Source: Citrus sinensis
Lineage: Eukaryota; Streptophyta; Magnoliopsida; Sapindales; Rutaceae
Length of the DNA: 64,000 nucleotides
Assembly (NCBI RefSeq): GCF_022201045.2
Contig: NC_068559.1
Coordinates: 25,241,501 to 25,305,500 of the forward strand
Direction: 5' to 3'
A model generated the notes under the pieces. It worked only from the letters and a program-made list of their open reading frames with translations, made no database searches and was not told the origin of the DNA. The position numbers were made by a program, and so were the translations under genes. This document shows, one piece after another, positions 9,108 through 23,430 of this stretch (position 1 is the stretch's first letter; each line of letters starts with the position of its first letter).

Positions 9108-12100
9108 ACATCAACATTGAACACCCTTTCTTGTACAAGAAGCTAGCAGCCGATGGTGTCCCGTCTAATTAAAAGTTGAAAAATGTATAATCATATGAAT
9201 TTTCTTCGGTTGACTCCATGATTCTATCCACCAACGTGATGTATGAGGAAACGTTTCATCATAGTGAAAAAGGATTGAAATTGACAAATAAAGAAAAGTA
9301 ATAATTAAATGTTTGTAGTATTCAACAGAAATAAACAACTTGTTTACATTTTGTTTACCTAAATTCGGGGTAAATGCTCGTTTCCTTCATATATTTTTAG
9401 TTAAGTATCCGTTCGGTGTATATATTAAAAAAAAAAAAAACCTCCCCTTTTTTTATTTTTACAATAATAGTTTTGCAACAATATTCTTGGGGATATTAAT
9501 CAACAAAAAAAAAGATGATTTATCAAATTAATTTTAAAAGTGACATAAAAATTCACACAAACTTTTATAAGTTATTTCACTTTTAAAATTAATTTAGTAA
9601 AAAATAATTAGTAGCAAGATTATTGTAAGGATATTAGAGACTGTTTTAAGTTGGCTGACATTAATTTATTTATAAATAATTATTAGTAAATTTGATGTAA
9701 AGGTATAAAAAATACTAGTTCTTTCACACTGATAGTTATTAGTTAATTTACTAATTAAATATTTTATAGATAAATCAAATAATGTCAAGAATATTGTTGG
9801 AATGGTATAATTATAATAAGAAAAAAAGTAAGGATAAGAATGTAATATATTAAACTACGTGAGTATTTTGAAGTATTTTTTAAAATAAAAAAATAAAGAA
9901 ATATTCAGGTCAAAATATCAAGACTAACTGAGCATTTATTTTTAAAATTATTTATATAAATTGTAATTATAAAATAACGCGTGTCACATACTTATATCTT
10001 TGAGGTGACAGAAGTTTAAGAAGAAGATGAAGTCAAAGCTCAAAAGTTTAAACAATATATGCAGAAAGGCAAGGATAATTAAGTTTCGAATAATCGAATG
10101 TACGTCATGATTTAGAAGTTAATTACTAGTATTAATTATATCGCTGTATCCTTCGCTTTCGATTATAATCATGACGACTACCCGAGTAGATACAGCATAA
10201 TGTAGCCCATCTGACCAGAATTATGTACTTATCATGGAATCGTAAGCAATATCACCAATTTAATTAATTAATTTGTTTAGTTACTACACCTAAACTCAAC
10301 CAGCCATGGCTTTGTTAATTACTTGGTGAAATGCTCCTTTAGTTCTTTTTTAAAGGGATTCTATGATTCTATCTCACAATTACTTTCTTACCAAGTCCTG
10401 ATTGAGTTTCCTAAAGCTGAGACATGCTCATCGATAGCCAATTTTCTTTTTTTTTTCAAGTGGGGTAATCCGAGTTTTCTCCAATCAAAATGCGTGGTTC
10501 AAAATTTTTCTCTCACTCGGACAGATATTAGGGTTTCTATCTTTTACTTGATGTAAAAACAAAGGCGAATTAGGAGAAAGAAAACTGCCCAAGAAAACTT
10601 GGATTGATAGATTGATTAATGCCCATTAGCCATTAGGTGACGTTGAAGAAGATTAGATGCCGACCAAGTATCAGGATTTTGTTTTTAATACATGGCATGA
10701 TGCATATTGCTTGCTAAACCAATAAACCTAATCCGATACCCTTTCGACATTTCTCTACAGAGAATATTAACATGTCGGTCTTTTGGACGGCCACATACCA
10801 TCAATCCATCATCATTTTGTGTACGTTACATCGTAGTCAACCTTATTAATAATAATTATTATCATCATCATTGCTATCGTTACAATTATTAATAAAATGA
10901 TGCTTTTTATATGTTAATACATGGTTGATTAATTGCTAGTAGGTTCGTTCCTTTGGTTGTAGCTCCACTATTCGTGAATACGTACGCTTTGTGCCATCGA
11001 TCATTCGAAGTCGAGTAATATCAACAGAGGACTTTGATTTGGTGTTTAACGAGTGAAGTTTCTCATCCCATTCGATGTTTTCTTAGAAGGAAAGAGATTA
11101 CCATTTGTTTTAAATTAATCCTGTGTCAACTGGAAAATGCTACGACAGGAACTTAGGAAGTTAGATAAAATGGAGCTCTCAACGATGACGTTTTTGAACA
11201 CCAATTTCTATCGAGATTCATGCACGAGCCAAGGCTGTGCAGAATGGCCGCAATGGCTGTACATATTAATCAATTAACATAATTGTCACACCTTTTCTTT
11301 AATTAATTTTATATTAATTTGCAGAGTTTTAATAAGTACGTGCTAACGTGCCATTTGTTTTCAGGTTAAGTTGTGCTTTTTTTTATTAATTTATTGCTAC
11401 GGTTCTTTCATTTCTTTAATTTCTTTAATTTCTTAATATGATGTGTCGATGGGTTTATGCTACAAAGGCCATTTTCAAAGAGAAACCTCCCACGAATTTG
11501 ACAATTTTAATAAAATGATGCGATTTTTGACAGGTTCTGCTATGAGGTAATTTCAGTTTCAGAACCCGTTACATCAAGGAGAAGATTTAAAAGTGCAAAT
11601 TAATTAATTTCAGTACTTTACTGCATTGTACTTTGTTTCATGCAAGCATCAAATGATCATTGAAAATGGGTTTATGTCAAAATCAATTTGTGTAGCTTTA
11701 GAGTTTGACTAATATATATTAAACCATGAATTATAGAATAGAGAATTTACTATTTTAATGTTTTTATCTGCCATTTGGTGCGGTTCGATTGGGAGAACGG
11801 TAACAAAATATTTTTTTTTGTTCTGATGGTACAAATTAAATATTAATGGAATTTAGTAAACTAAAATATTTCATTGAAGCAAGTTTACATGTTGAGAATC
11901 CAATCGGGGGTACATTTGATATCTAATTAAAACACTATCATATACTCGAAGAGACCCTTTTTTTTTTTAAATGTATTTGACTTCAATAAACAGGTACGTA
12001 TTCTAAGATAAAAAAATGCATTTAAGAGAAGTGGTAGGCACTTCTTAGAGAAGCAACTGGCAATTGAAAAATGGTATTGTTTTTATTAAAAGTGATACTA

Positions 12101-15034
12101 AATAAATGATTTTCTTTTTATTTATAAAATCACTTTCTAACACATCTTTAATATGAATTAAGATTTGGTGTTAAGATAAATTTTAGCTGAGCATTGAATC
12201 AATGATTAGAATTGTTTTTTAAAAAAAAATTATTTTTTTATTCATCTTGTCTAACAACTATTGATTTAGTACTCATAAAAAACTCTGCTCAATACTGAAT
12301 TCTTATCTCTTTAATATTGTTATTCTAAGTCTGTAATGACAAATTATATAAGATTTAGTAATAGTACTTGAACTTGTTCCTTTTTCTTTTTTCTTTTTTT
12401 TTTTAACACAAACCCAAGATAGTGAAATTATGACTGAGTTGCTCAAAAGTTACACTAAATAAGACATTAGTTTTGAAGAAAATGAACCATAATAACCCAC
12501 GCTAGTAGTGTAGCTTGTGTTGTAGTTAACTTCACTTACCAAGCACGTTATCAGTGTCCCAAAACTAGCAGGCATTAAGCAATCTTATGTACGAGTACTC
12601 TTTTAACTTTGATGTTTGAACAATAAAAACTTCACCCCCTCCAAACTACACTACCCATTATTGGAAATTAGAAGCTACCAGAAGCTGTCGGCTCATCTCC
12701 ATCTCATTGCACCGTATTCTACTTCTTAAAAAAAAAAAGATAAATTTAATACGACTAAATATATGATGATCAAAAACTAGTTTGGGAACGTGGGGTTCGG
12801 TGTGTACACACACACACACACACACACAACCATTTTTAACTTCACAAATTTTTGAAATGTTGATTGGTTTATTTTGAACTCATTGAACGTAAATTAAAGT
12901 GGAAGGACATGAAATTCCATTACCTTGAAGTTAATTAAATATATATTGAGAGGATAAGCTCTAAGCGCAAATGTAGATAAAAAATAAAAATGACCACACA
13001 AGGCCCTGAACAGGCCTTTTGTGTCTTTGACTTTGACAAAACACGAGTCTTGTACAAAAAGTAAATTAAAAGGTCCTAAATTTTTTATTTTTTTTTTGCT
13101 CTCTCTTTTTTTAAAAAAATCTTTTTAGGTAATAAATAAAAAATTCAATGGACAGAGAATGTTAGGATGGCTTGAGAATTACTCAAGCATTGGGCCAGCA
13201 CGTGTGCACGCTCACTGGGATTTTTTTACACGAAGATCGATGAGGTTAAAGGGCCCCAAAAACCAAACAAAACAAAATAAAAAACAAATCACAATTTAGA
13301 TGCCAAATGCGTAAAGCAACATCCTCAGTTCCCTCACCTTAATCCCATCTATGGTTCGTTACGCTAAATTCTCACAAATCCCTATTAATTTTTATTTAAT
13401 TCTTAAGCAAATTTTAACGTTTCCGAATGACACAAATTTACGCTACCTAGAACTGCAAAATGCAAATCGACCGCTAGTCTTTTAAATAAATAATTTTTAC
13501 CTTCATCGTCAACACATTCGCTGGTGCCTTTTCATCTACTCCCCGTTATAACCGACGTCATAACATCTGTTAACATGACTCTCATACGACTTAGCGCTTC
13601 TAATTCATTCTCTAATGTATGCAGCGGATGACTGTGAGACAACAGCCGTTAGTGGAGTGACATGTCATACTTTTTTGGAATCATTGACCGACACATACGT
13701 ACATCGATATATAGTTAAAAGTAAGAACTTAAACGTGTTGATTAGCAGCGTTGAACCATCGATAGACTTTAGTTAGAGATAGTCACCGACCATGCATATT
13801 GTGACAAAATTAATTTATAAGGATCTTTTAGCATGTGACTCTAAAACCTGTAATTTGTTAATATTCCTAAACGAGCTGACTACTTTGACTAATTACAATT
13901 AGCATGCTCAACATCTGACGATCTTAATTTTGTCACCCATCGAAGCCGTTGTTTCTTGAATTCATTCTCGGAAAGATCTATACGTTATCATAAATTTATG
14001 GGTGTATATTCATGTTTTTTTTTTATTTTACAACTTAAATCTCTATATCGAATACACATCTATTCGTTTTGTTGCAGTCCACTCGCATTTACTTTGTTAG
14101 AATCTATGAGAGCCTGAGGTGAGAAATGAAAAGATTTTTATTCCACCCACTCCACATCTTAAACCTTATCCCTTCCACCCAATCTTGATCTTTCAAAAGA
14201 GGAATTTAGTATTATATTTTTCATTTTTTTTTTCATATATGAAGCGAGAAAAACAATATATGTGACACTTATCTTGCAAATTAATTTCTTAAAAACGAAG
14301 GGTAATTAATAAAACTTCAAATTGCGCTATGCAAGTTGGCGTTATTCAATTGGTTACTGAGAATCACGGAGAGAAGATCATGACCCCGTAACGGGAGACG
14401 GGGAGAGTGATTGCAAGCTACTTAAGAATATATACACTATAATTCTCAAAAAAAAAAAAAGAATATATACACTACTATACATTTATATAGGCCCATATAG
14501 CTTTGGGTTATTTTTTGTTGAAGCTTGAAGTTCACGTACCATCCACGTAAAGGCGATTTACTTGAACTTGTCCCAGTGCTGGGTAGCAAAAAGCAACCTA
14601 ATTTTTGCTTGCACGGCCAAGCAGTCAAGTGAAAGTTCCGTAAAAACCCTAACATGACTTGCGGTAACTTCAGTTTTTTAGGGGATGTTTCTGTCATTTG
14701 AAGAATCATCTTTAGTCTAATTTCAATTCAGAATTTCTTATACTGCCATGAATAGTCACGATGGCAGAGACAACATGAAAAGATATGCAACTGCAAAGAC
14801 AAAAGTGAGGTGGCGTGTTGATCTGAAAATATGCAAAGGCAGGCAAGATTCACATGATGTAATAAAGTAAAGACCAGTCAAACTTCTGCCATTTTTTACT
14901 TTTTGAGAACCCTGTCACGTGCAATCAAATGGATCACGTGTTGAGTCCATATCTAAGTTCAACCAGCTTTGGGCCAAATTCGTCATTTCAACAAATGAAC
15001 GCGATTTGACTGTTTGTACGAGTTACGGTTAATC
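9108..15034. other. intergenic, no gene seen
   Basis: About 6 kb of AT-rich sequence with many stops in all frames. It holds an AC microsatellite at 12806-12828 and T/A homopolymers near 11811, 11959, 12390 and 14010. A minus-strand frame of 87 codons at 14446-14709 has no recognisable motif and ends in a Phe run, so I do not call it. Confidence 0.6.
12806..12828 (+). repeat. (AC)n microsatellite
   Basis: About eleven uninterrupted AC units, preceded by TGTGT. Confidence 0.95.
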
Positions 15035-15051
15035 AATTTAATTAAACAAGT

Positions 15052-15271
15052 ACTAACAAAGTGTTGGCTCCACTGGTAATGGAGTCCCCTTAAGTGATTT
15101 GATTGGGTTTGCTCTCCAGTTCGAGTCGCAGAAAACTCGTCTTTGTTGGGAGAACTTGTGCCTCTCGGTTCGAGCGGAGACTTTTAGTTTGATTTATGGT
15201 ACGGACTTAAAGGTGTGTCCCACAGTTGGGGCCCTCACCAGAATACCTCGTGGTTAAAACAAAAAAAACAA
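15052..15271 (+). mobile_element. tRNA-derived SINE with 17-bp target-site duplication
   Basis: A 220-bp element bounded by perfect direct repeats AATTTAATTAAACAAGT at 15035-15051 and 15272-15288. Near its 5' end is a Pol III A-box-like TGGCTCCACTGG (15065-15076). A B-box-like AGTTCGAGTCG follows at 15118-15128, at tRNA-type spacing. The 3' end is an A-rich tail (AAAACAAAAAAAACAAA). Internal promoter, A-rich 3' end and long duplication together define a SINE moved by LINE machinery. The perfect duplication points to a fairly recent insertion. Confidence 0.9.
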
Positions 15272-15288
15272 AATTTAATTAAACAAGT

Positions 15289-16266
15289 GAAATCGCACGG
15301 GTGACACAGGGCAAATTTGGCTTGAGCCTTACTCAACCGTGTGGGATGCATAGCATCATGTGCGTACGCATGCAGTCCGTATCCACATCGGTCAGAAGGG
15401 GACCCTAATCAATGGCAAATGCGTTAAGCAAGATCCTCTGCATTGTCTACTTCAAATTCTCTGTTTAGTCAGCGGCTAAATCTATTGCTTGCTTACAACT
15501 TATAAAATAAAATATTCACTTTAATTTATTTGGTTGGTTAACTCATTCAATCCTTTCAAATCCCAACGTAGAGAATGAGGAATTAGATTGATATAATTCT
15601 ACGTTAACAAGTCCAATGACTTGTTCTTGTTGCCCAACTGATAATTCCCATCTTTTTTTTTTCGAAAAGAAAAAAAAATATATATCTATACACACCTCAC
15701 ATGCTTCTGTTTTTTTATTCTGAGTTCAACTAATTTATTTAAACATTCCATTTTACTCCGAAGCCCTTGGGGTACTTCTTTTTTTTAAAAAAAAATAAAT
15801 AGTATGGTTGTATGCAGCTTGCTTTTTGCTCAATGTTTTTCAAATCTCTTTTCATGGAAAATTAATAAGCCAGCATTATACATGCCGGTACCACAACCAA
15901 ACATTTGCCTGCCGAGTTAGCACCTAACACCTACCGTAGAAACGTACAGTGGGTCACAGATGGAACAATATTTGGCACGTAATAAGGTAAGAATTTATGT
16001 AGGGATCGATTGTGAATGAGTAACAAACCCCCAATAATTTTCATGCACTTCCCTTTTTAATATGTATTTTGAATTCATCTGAGTCGTCTCAAACTAAAGG
16101 ATCTTATATACTATTCCTAGTTTTATATTGTGCTAATTAAAAATTTGTTAAACTGTATTTAGAATCTTTATCTGACGCAAGTAAAGTAGAAATTTGCATA
16201 AAACATATTTTGACGTAAAGCTAAAACGTAACGGGACATGCACTGCATGTGAAAGAAAGAAAGGGG

Positions 16267-16301
<35 letters not shown>

Positions 16302-18410
16302 CTCGAGCACGTAAAAGAGCCAACTATACAGGGTAACGGTGATTTTTTTCTTTTTTGGGCGTCGACTTTTGCTGACTGCTAATTCTATTGAAACACCTCA
16401 TGTCAGGCGGCTACATGTTTCTGTCTTACGTGGCATGGGGAGCTAAAAGCAGAGACGACTATTTTGCCACGTGTTTCGTCCATGAAAGAGCCGTGCACCA
16501 CTCGGAGGGAACAACTCATCTGTCTCAGAACGTCCGAACAGAAGTGGGCCCCGTGTAACAGCTTGCTAAACTGATTCTGTCCAAATTTAGCAGAAAGGTT
16601 TTGCTCCCTTCGCCCGGAGCCCACCTTACAACTCGCATCTATTTAACCCCATCCTAAAGCATACGTAAAATGAAAAATAAAATAAAATAAAATAGAAAGG
16701 AAAAAATCAATATACATGTGAAAAAAAAAATCTAACATTAAGCATGGCCCGTCATCTACCCAATCGTATAATTATTCACCATTTATGTCCAATCTTACGA
16801 AAATTGTTTTAATTGAAAATTCTGTTTCCAAGGATTTTAAAAGGACAAATAAAAAATGCTTTTGAATCTTGAGATTACTTTAAGATAAAGCACCAGACAA
16901 GAGTGAAACGAAATCAGCGGATTAATTAATATTGGGGAAACAGTGGGTTTGTGATTTAATTAGATAGCGTGAAGTGTGATTTAGTTACTGTAATTGCCCT
17001 TAATCTTTAGCCTTTACCATTTTTTAACGTCATTAAGCTAATCATACCGAGAGACAAAGCCACCATGTGACGTGGTTTAGTCTTGCTTTTGCCTCTTGCA
17101 CCTGTTTAATGTGTGGTTTAAATTTTAATGGACAATCACTTATTTAATATTTTTTTAAAGTTAATTCTATATAAACTCTTGGATAATTTTTTTTAGTGCG
17201 GACACTTTTTTTTGTCATTTTTATGCCGTCATACTTTTAAATCATAGAGTTTAAGAGAGTTAGTTTTTAACTTTCTTAAACTACACAACTTAAGAGCATG
17301 TCTGCATTAGAAAAATAAATAAAGACTTCCACACCTAAAAATGATTATACTTTTAGATATTTAAAATAATATAAGATTTAAATTTAATTATTTGCATATA
17401 CATTCTTATCCAATAATGCCAATTATAAAATTATATTTTACTTAAATTGAGATCAATATAGAATCCAGATCCACTTACTAACCTTCACATCATTGCTTGT
17501 TATTATAGGAATTAGATTTCTCAATGATCAAAAAATCTTTTACAAATTAAGATATCATTTTAAATTTGGACAAAGACATCATGTTATGTGCTTAAACGTA
17601 ATGTATTTTGAACCGATTAAATTTTTTAGAATGCATAGTTTTCAATGTTCGTTATTTTGAAATCTCAGAATTCATAATTTTCAATTATCATATTTGTCTT
17701 TTAGAGATCATATCTAATCCTTTTGGATCTCTTTACTCTTTATTGGATAGAACATACATATCACCTACAACTCAATTTGTGATTCGCTTAATGGATAACA
17801 CTTTTCTTATCATAAGACAAACGAAAATCGCAAGACAAATCCAAATTTAATTAAAAAATGCAGATTGACCTTTCGTTATAAAGGAAAAAAAAGTAAAAAG
17901 GAAAAAAAAAAGATTCATTTTCTCTTTATCCAGAATGAGGAAAAGGAATCACAAGACGAGGCCACTTAACACAGCTCTCCACCTTTGCTTCCAAATCCAA
18001 TTACCTTCGATGACGAAACAGCGCTATCCCACCACGTGTCATCAGTTGGTGAAATGCCTAATCCAAATCTCTATTAAAAATCTCATATGCTAGCTAAGAG
18101 GGGGGCTTACAGGAAAAGTCCACATCATCATCAAAACAGCACACATGCACAGAACTAGTAACCTTAAACGTCCCATTTCAAATCTACGATCAATGTCGTC
18201 GATCTTATAACCTTTGGCTTTGGACGATCGGCTCATGTTCAGATGGCATGAATCACAAGATTATCAACTTACCAGAATACGACATGCGTCCCACAAGGAT
18301 CTTACGTGATTGAGCTCCTTGATTTAAGAATATATAAATTTTGTAGCATTTGCTTATCTTTTTTATAATTGAAGGGTCTTAAACGTATTTAAAATTTTAA
18401 TCAAAGATGA
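15289..18410. other. intergenic, no gene seen
   Basis: AT-rich with a more GC-rich island at 16380-16640 that contains G-box-like CCACGTGT and TGGGCCCC words. The minus-strand frame there (16403-16624) has no recognisable motif. A long poly-G run is listed separately. Confidence 0.5.
16263..16298 (+). repeat. poly-G run, 36 bp with one interruption
   Basis: Six G, one A, then 29 consecutive G. Homopolymer G of this length can form G-quadruplexes and is hard to sequence, so the exact length may be unreliable. Confidence 0.9.
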
Positions 18411-18823
18411 GGGTGCATTTGATTTGTCATTTGAAAACTGTTTTAAAAAATTTGAATAGAATACAAAAATCTTTGTATTTTGACAAAACTTCAACTAGAT
18501 ATCATCTTTCACCAATATGTTTATGCTGCAAGCATGGCATTCAAAAAAGCCCCAGAGAATTTTTTTTTTTATTTAAAAGAATGATGATAATGTAGAAAGG
18601 TTAAATTAGAGAGTCTTCATTCAATCATACCTTAATAACTTTTGAGATAGAACTAACCTTGGGAATTTATTAACAGTGAATAAATATGTTATGTTAAAAA
18701 AAAAGGAAATTTAAAAATAAGATGATGTGAACGTTGTAAAGAGATTAAATTTTAAAAGTTAAAATTTTTTTAAGATAAGAAGAAAACCGTATTTTAATTG
18801 AATTGAATTGAGATACAATTAAG

Positions 18824-18854
<31 letters not shown>

Positions 18855-18997
18855 TTACACTAGGTTTTTGAGTTGTATTTGAAAACTTTTTTCAAATACA
18901 AAAAAATCAAAAATTGCCAAATGTGTATTTTAATATCTCCGGTGTTCTTAATTTCAAAAACTCAAAATCATTTTTAAATTCTATATCAAACACACTC
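18411..18997. mobile_element. candidate degenerate TIR element (GGGTG...TTTGAT ends)
   Basis: The left end GGGTGCATTTGATTTG is matched by the reverse complement of the right end (AGAGTGTGTTTGAT). The interior is AT-rich and contains (TA)13 at 18824-18849. The inverted match is short and imperfect and I see no clear target duplication, so this is tentative. Confidence 0.3.
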
Positions 18998-19309
18998 TAA
19001 GTGTCTCAATATAATGTTACGAATGACAATACATCATATAAGCGAAATTCTTATTTCATTTTAAATCTTTCAAGTATAAGAGTTGAATTAAGGTTTATAT
19101 ATACATACATGTAATTCTCGTATTTTTTAAATTAATTCAAAACATCCTTACATCAGAAATTTATGATGTTAGTGTTAAATATTCTTTTTTTTGACATTTT
19201 TTCCTGATTAATCTCATGTGTAACTATAGTGAACTATTCCGCGCATTCTATTGAGTGCTATCAGGAACACGGGATGAGAATAAGGCATAAACTAAGGGCC
19301 ATTTTGAGA

Positions 19310-19545
19310 ATATTATAACTTTTAAAAGAGTCATAATACAACCACAAACTCTTGTACAAATTTATCTTATACAAACTGATTTAGTATTAATTCATTCGTT
19401 GAATGAAAATATAAAATAACAAAAATAAATCATGTGGACCAAGAGATATTTAATTCAACCAATTTTATCATGACACATCAGTTTATACAAAATAAATTTG
19501 TACAAGAGTTTATGGCTATGTTAATACTCCTTTTAAAATAATTGT
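19310..19545. mobile_element. MITE-like element with long inverted arms
   Basis: The left arm has AAACTCTTGTACAAATTTAT then TATACAAACTGAT. The right arm, reverse complemented, has AAACTCTTGTACAAATTTAT then GTATAAACTGAT. Outside these, AAAAGAGTCATAATACAACC pairs imperfectly with the reverse complement of the far right end. The arms run about 80 bp around an AT-rich core with no coding sequence. Confidence 0.6.
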
Positions 19546-19556
19546 TGTTAGCTATC

Positions 19557-21740
19557 GATTAAGTGTTTGGTAAATTTTGTTTTCATAAGTACTGTGAGTT
19601 TTGAAAATGGTTATGGACTTTTGGTAAATTTTATTTTTAAAATGCTGAGAGAAAATAAATGACTAAAATGTGATATATATATATATATGACTATGAATTG
19701 TGTATTATAATAATTTTACTAAAAATAAAATTTATAATATATTGATTTTATTTTTTATTTTTATCTTAAAACAATTGATAATTAAATTTATAATATAGTG
19801 AAACAAATTTAATAATAATTCGACCAACAAATTGATATTAATAAATTTATATTGATGAATTATAATAAAAATGTATTAAAATATATTGATTTTGTTTCAA
19901 ATTTGAATGAGGATAATTTTGGGTTTAGGTAATAATTTTAAGGATATTTATGGAATTGTATTAAAGGATAAAATTGATTTTCAAAATCAGAATCTAAAAG
20001 CTACTCCTTCATGCTTTATAAAATCAGTTGTAGAATGGGCTGATTTTGACAAAAGTGGTTTTAATTTTTTTATTAAATACTAAAATTAACTTTTAAATTT
20101 TTAAAATTATTTTTAAGCCTCCCTAAAACAATCCCAAACGGGCTTTAAATTTTTTTATTTTTTTTTTGTGGGGTATACAAAAATTACTGATGTTTTCCAC
20201 AACAATTCCAAGCTGGCCCCAACAAATAACAAATGCAGTAATAAACCTATTACATGAATATTAAGATAAGAATTAAAGATTGGTCATGTAAAAATAATAA
20301 TTAATGAAATTCAGAAAATGATACTAGAACTCAATCATCACATAACTGCAAATACAAAATTAATAAAAAAAATCAAGAAAATAAGTATAGTTACAGCGAT
20401 TCGATTGGCTAAATATGACAAAATTATATCGTCCCAGTAACACAGTATGTGCTTTGAACCTGAATTTGGCTAATTAGGTTGGTTAGTATTCCAAAAATTG
20501 AAGGGAGAGTGGTATCACAATAAGATATCATGGACAAAATAGTTGGAAAATGAATCAATAATGGAACCGCATGTGACGAAAAACCATCCCATCGAAGAGA
20601 CCTGAAACTAAAACGCAATCAAGATAGATCTTCTTTAGCGATTTAATTAATTAATTATATTAAAATAAGAAGGTTGAAGAAAAAAACAGGTGCATATCTT
20701 TCGTACGTCTTTGACTCCTTGACAAATAGAAAAAAAAAAAATAAAATAAAAAGGAGAAAAATCCCCAACACCCCTTCTTTCAAGTTAAGGAACTTGCCAA
20801 TAAAGTTAAATGCTAGAGCCATGCATACTTATCACTCACAAACTTTAGTCAACTTCATAAAAAATATATATATAATATATGGCTTAATCAGAAACTAAAC
20901 TATATTATTTCATGTCAAATCATATTTTTTGCCGGCTATAGTTTATTTAGATTTCTCTGCATGGTACAGCTGTCTAATTATTTAACCTCTACTTGTGCAT
21001 TTTAAGGACTATAATGATGGCTTAGTATAAGTATTTTTTTTTTCCAAATCAATTATATGAGGTATCTTTAAGTTGTTATTATTTAATAGAGTTGCAACTC
21101 AAGGGCAAATATAATCCAGACTAAGGATTCATTTGGAATTATTTTTGCGAAATTTAAAAGTAATTTTAAAAAGTTAAAAGCTAATTTTATGTTGGATAAA
21201 TTTTTTAAAAATTACTTTTAGCAAAATCACTTAATCATCGAGTAAGTTTTAAAAAAGTGGGAAAGAGTAGCTTTCCAAATGTGATTTTGAGAATTAATTT
21301 TATACTTAATATAATTTCATATATATATATATATTATAAAAATCCTAAATTATCCTTATTAATTAAGAAATAAAATCATTAACTTCAAAGATATTATTGT
21401 TATTACCAATTATATTAAGATAACAAAATAAAAATAAAATTACTAATATAAAATATTTATTTTAGTTATCAATTATTATATATACACAATAAAAAATATT
21501 TTATATTCATGTTTATAAATATATATCTATATAAGATTTATTTAAAATTATGTTTAATTTAGTTATTTATATTCTTAAAGCAGTTTAACAGTAAGATTTA
21601 TTAAACACGTATGGTTACTTTTAAAACTCACAGTATTTTTAAAAATAATTTTTTAGCTAATTTTCTTCAAGGCTAATTATTTTAATAGCACAGCTAATAA
21701 CGATTATTTTAAAAGTTAGAGTATTACCAAACTGATGGTA
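19557..21740. other. AT-rich region with possible worn TIR elements
   Basis: Two stretches have weak matching ends of the TTTGG/CCAAA type. One is about 19557-20146 (AGTGTTTGGTAAA against CCCAAACGGGC). The other is about 21122-21740 (GGATTCATTTGG against TACCAAACTGATG). The interiors are repetitive AT sequence. I see no gene and treat these as probable remnants of non-autonomous DNA transposons. Confidence 0.3.
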
Positions 21741-23272
21741 AACTCCTTTTCCCCTTAATTTTATTAAATTAGAGGGTCCACGTTTTAGCACTTGCCAACC
21801 CTACTTATGAATTATACATGAACCTCTGATGATGAACTGATATTTAATAATATTTATCTAAAATTCTTTTGATAAGCAAATAATGTGAATGTTGAGGATT
21901 GAGATGTTGTGTACTTTCCATTGCTATTGTGAAATGTGAGATTCTAACCGTGGCTGGTAAATGCTAAATGCATCCGACACCAAAAAGGTCGATAGTAAAT
22001 AAATTCGATTCTAGGACAGAAAATTTGGTCAATTGGTCACATAGGCTATAGCATGACCCGTGGACCGGTACCCCCCAGAGTTTAGTCCGAGTCCCCTTAA
22101 TAAGGGCTTTAAAGAACGTCCTTCCACAAATACAAGGGTAGTGTGCAGAACAAGTTGTAAGTGAAGGACGACAAAAGTGGATGCCGGCCAAGTGTTTGAC
22201 TAACTGATTAGAAGAATCTGGAGGGCAGTGAAAGGCTTAGAAGAGAGTAGAGACGGACAAGTAGCCGAGCCTGGGTAATGTGTTTCGCCTTTATGTCGTT
22301 GCCAGCCAGCCAACGCAGTTACCACACTTACAAGTAAGAGCAGCACGCAACGTGATTTTTGAGTAATGGAATTCAAAAATAAAAAATTACGAGCAAAATC
22401 GGCTACGTTGATTGCGGGGGCCATCACCCATCAGCCAGCGGCCAGCCATTTGCATTTAGCATGCCCCTTGCACATTGCCTTTGCATCAAAAACTTTGGCC
22501 CCACGCCATAAAGCTGGGTCCCATCTTTTCTTTACATGGCATGAGCAGCAGCACACCAAAGTCAATTTCTCCTCTTGTTGTAGAAGAAAGGGAGGCGCAG
22601 CTCCCTTCTTAATAGGAAGGGGGACACGTGGGCCCCCCTTTGCATGACATGAGTGGTCGACATCACTTCTTGATATCCACGTCACCCCTCCCTCCCGATG
22701 ACTTATCCTCGAAGCCCTTTCAATTAACGTCTGCGATAAAATCACCCGGCTGCCCATCCCACGTCAATGGATATGATATGACGGCAATAGTTTAATTAGA
22801 CGGCGATGTCACAGCCAGGCCGACGTTTTTGGTTTCCACGTTACTTGAGCCATCACAATTCCTGAGATATATTTTTTCTTTTTTCAAGGAGTGATCATTG
22901 TCCGTTGATTTTGAGTTTAGGGAGTTAATCATGATGTGGTCAAAATATTATTTGAGAAGACGGATCCCCTTTTTTTTTTGACTCTGCAATGTGAGCATTA
23001 CAATTCAAATTTCTGGGAAGTGCTTCACCGGACGATGAGTCCATGATTTTATTCCAATAAGTTAAAGAAGCCATGCGATGAGAGAGTACCGTATGAATTG
23101 GAGCATCTCCTTTATAACTCTCAAACGACGTGCGTTACTATGTTAGGCTTTGATAACGGAGTTGCTTACTAAAGCTATGATTTGAGATGACATTATCAGC
23201 ACTCGACAATTTACCAATATTCAATCGATTATGTGGTTTGCATCATAACTCTTGAAAACAGGCATCGTCGAC

Positions 23273-23306
<34 letters not shown>

Positions 23307-23430
23307 CATAGTGTGAAAATTGTTTGTATTTGCGTAATAATGAATATGATCACGTTTCCAATTAGATCATTACATTTATATCAATTTAAAAGATTTTGTT
23401 GTTCAACTTAACATTTGACAATTGGGCAAA
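21741..23430. other. intergenic, locally GC-richer, no gene seen
   Basis: Between 21960 and 22760 base composition is less AT-rich, with short overlapping frames on both strands (for example 22366-22647 plus and 22431-22757 minus). None has a recognisable domain, and both contain low-complexity motifs such as CCACGTGGGCCCCCC. A (TA)n tract lies at 23277-23305. Confidence 0.5.
23277..23305 (+). repeat. (TA)n microsatellite
   Basis: About fourteen TA units. Confidence 0.95.

Noticed and set aside
14446..14709. 87-codon minus-strand frame
   Set aside because: No recognised motif and it ends in a homopolymer; not separable from chance.
22366..22757. Overlapping frames of 93 (plus) and 108 (minus) codons in a GC-richer patch
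   Set aside because: No domain, no splice context and both strands open equally, so composition explains them.
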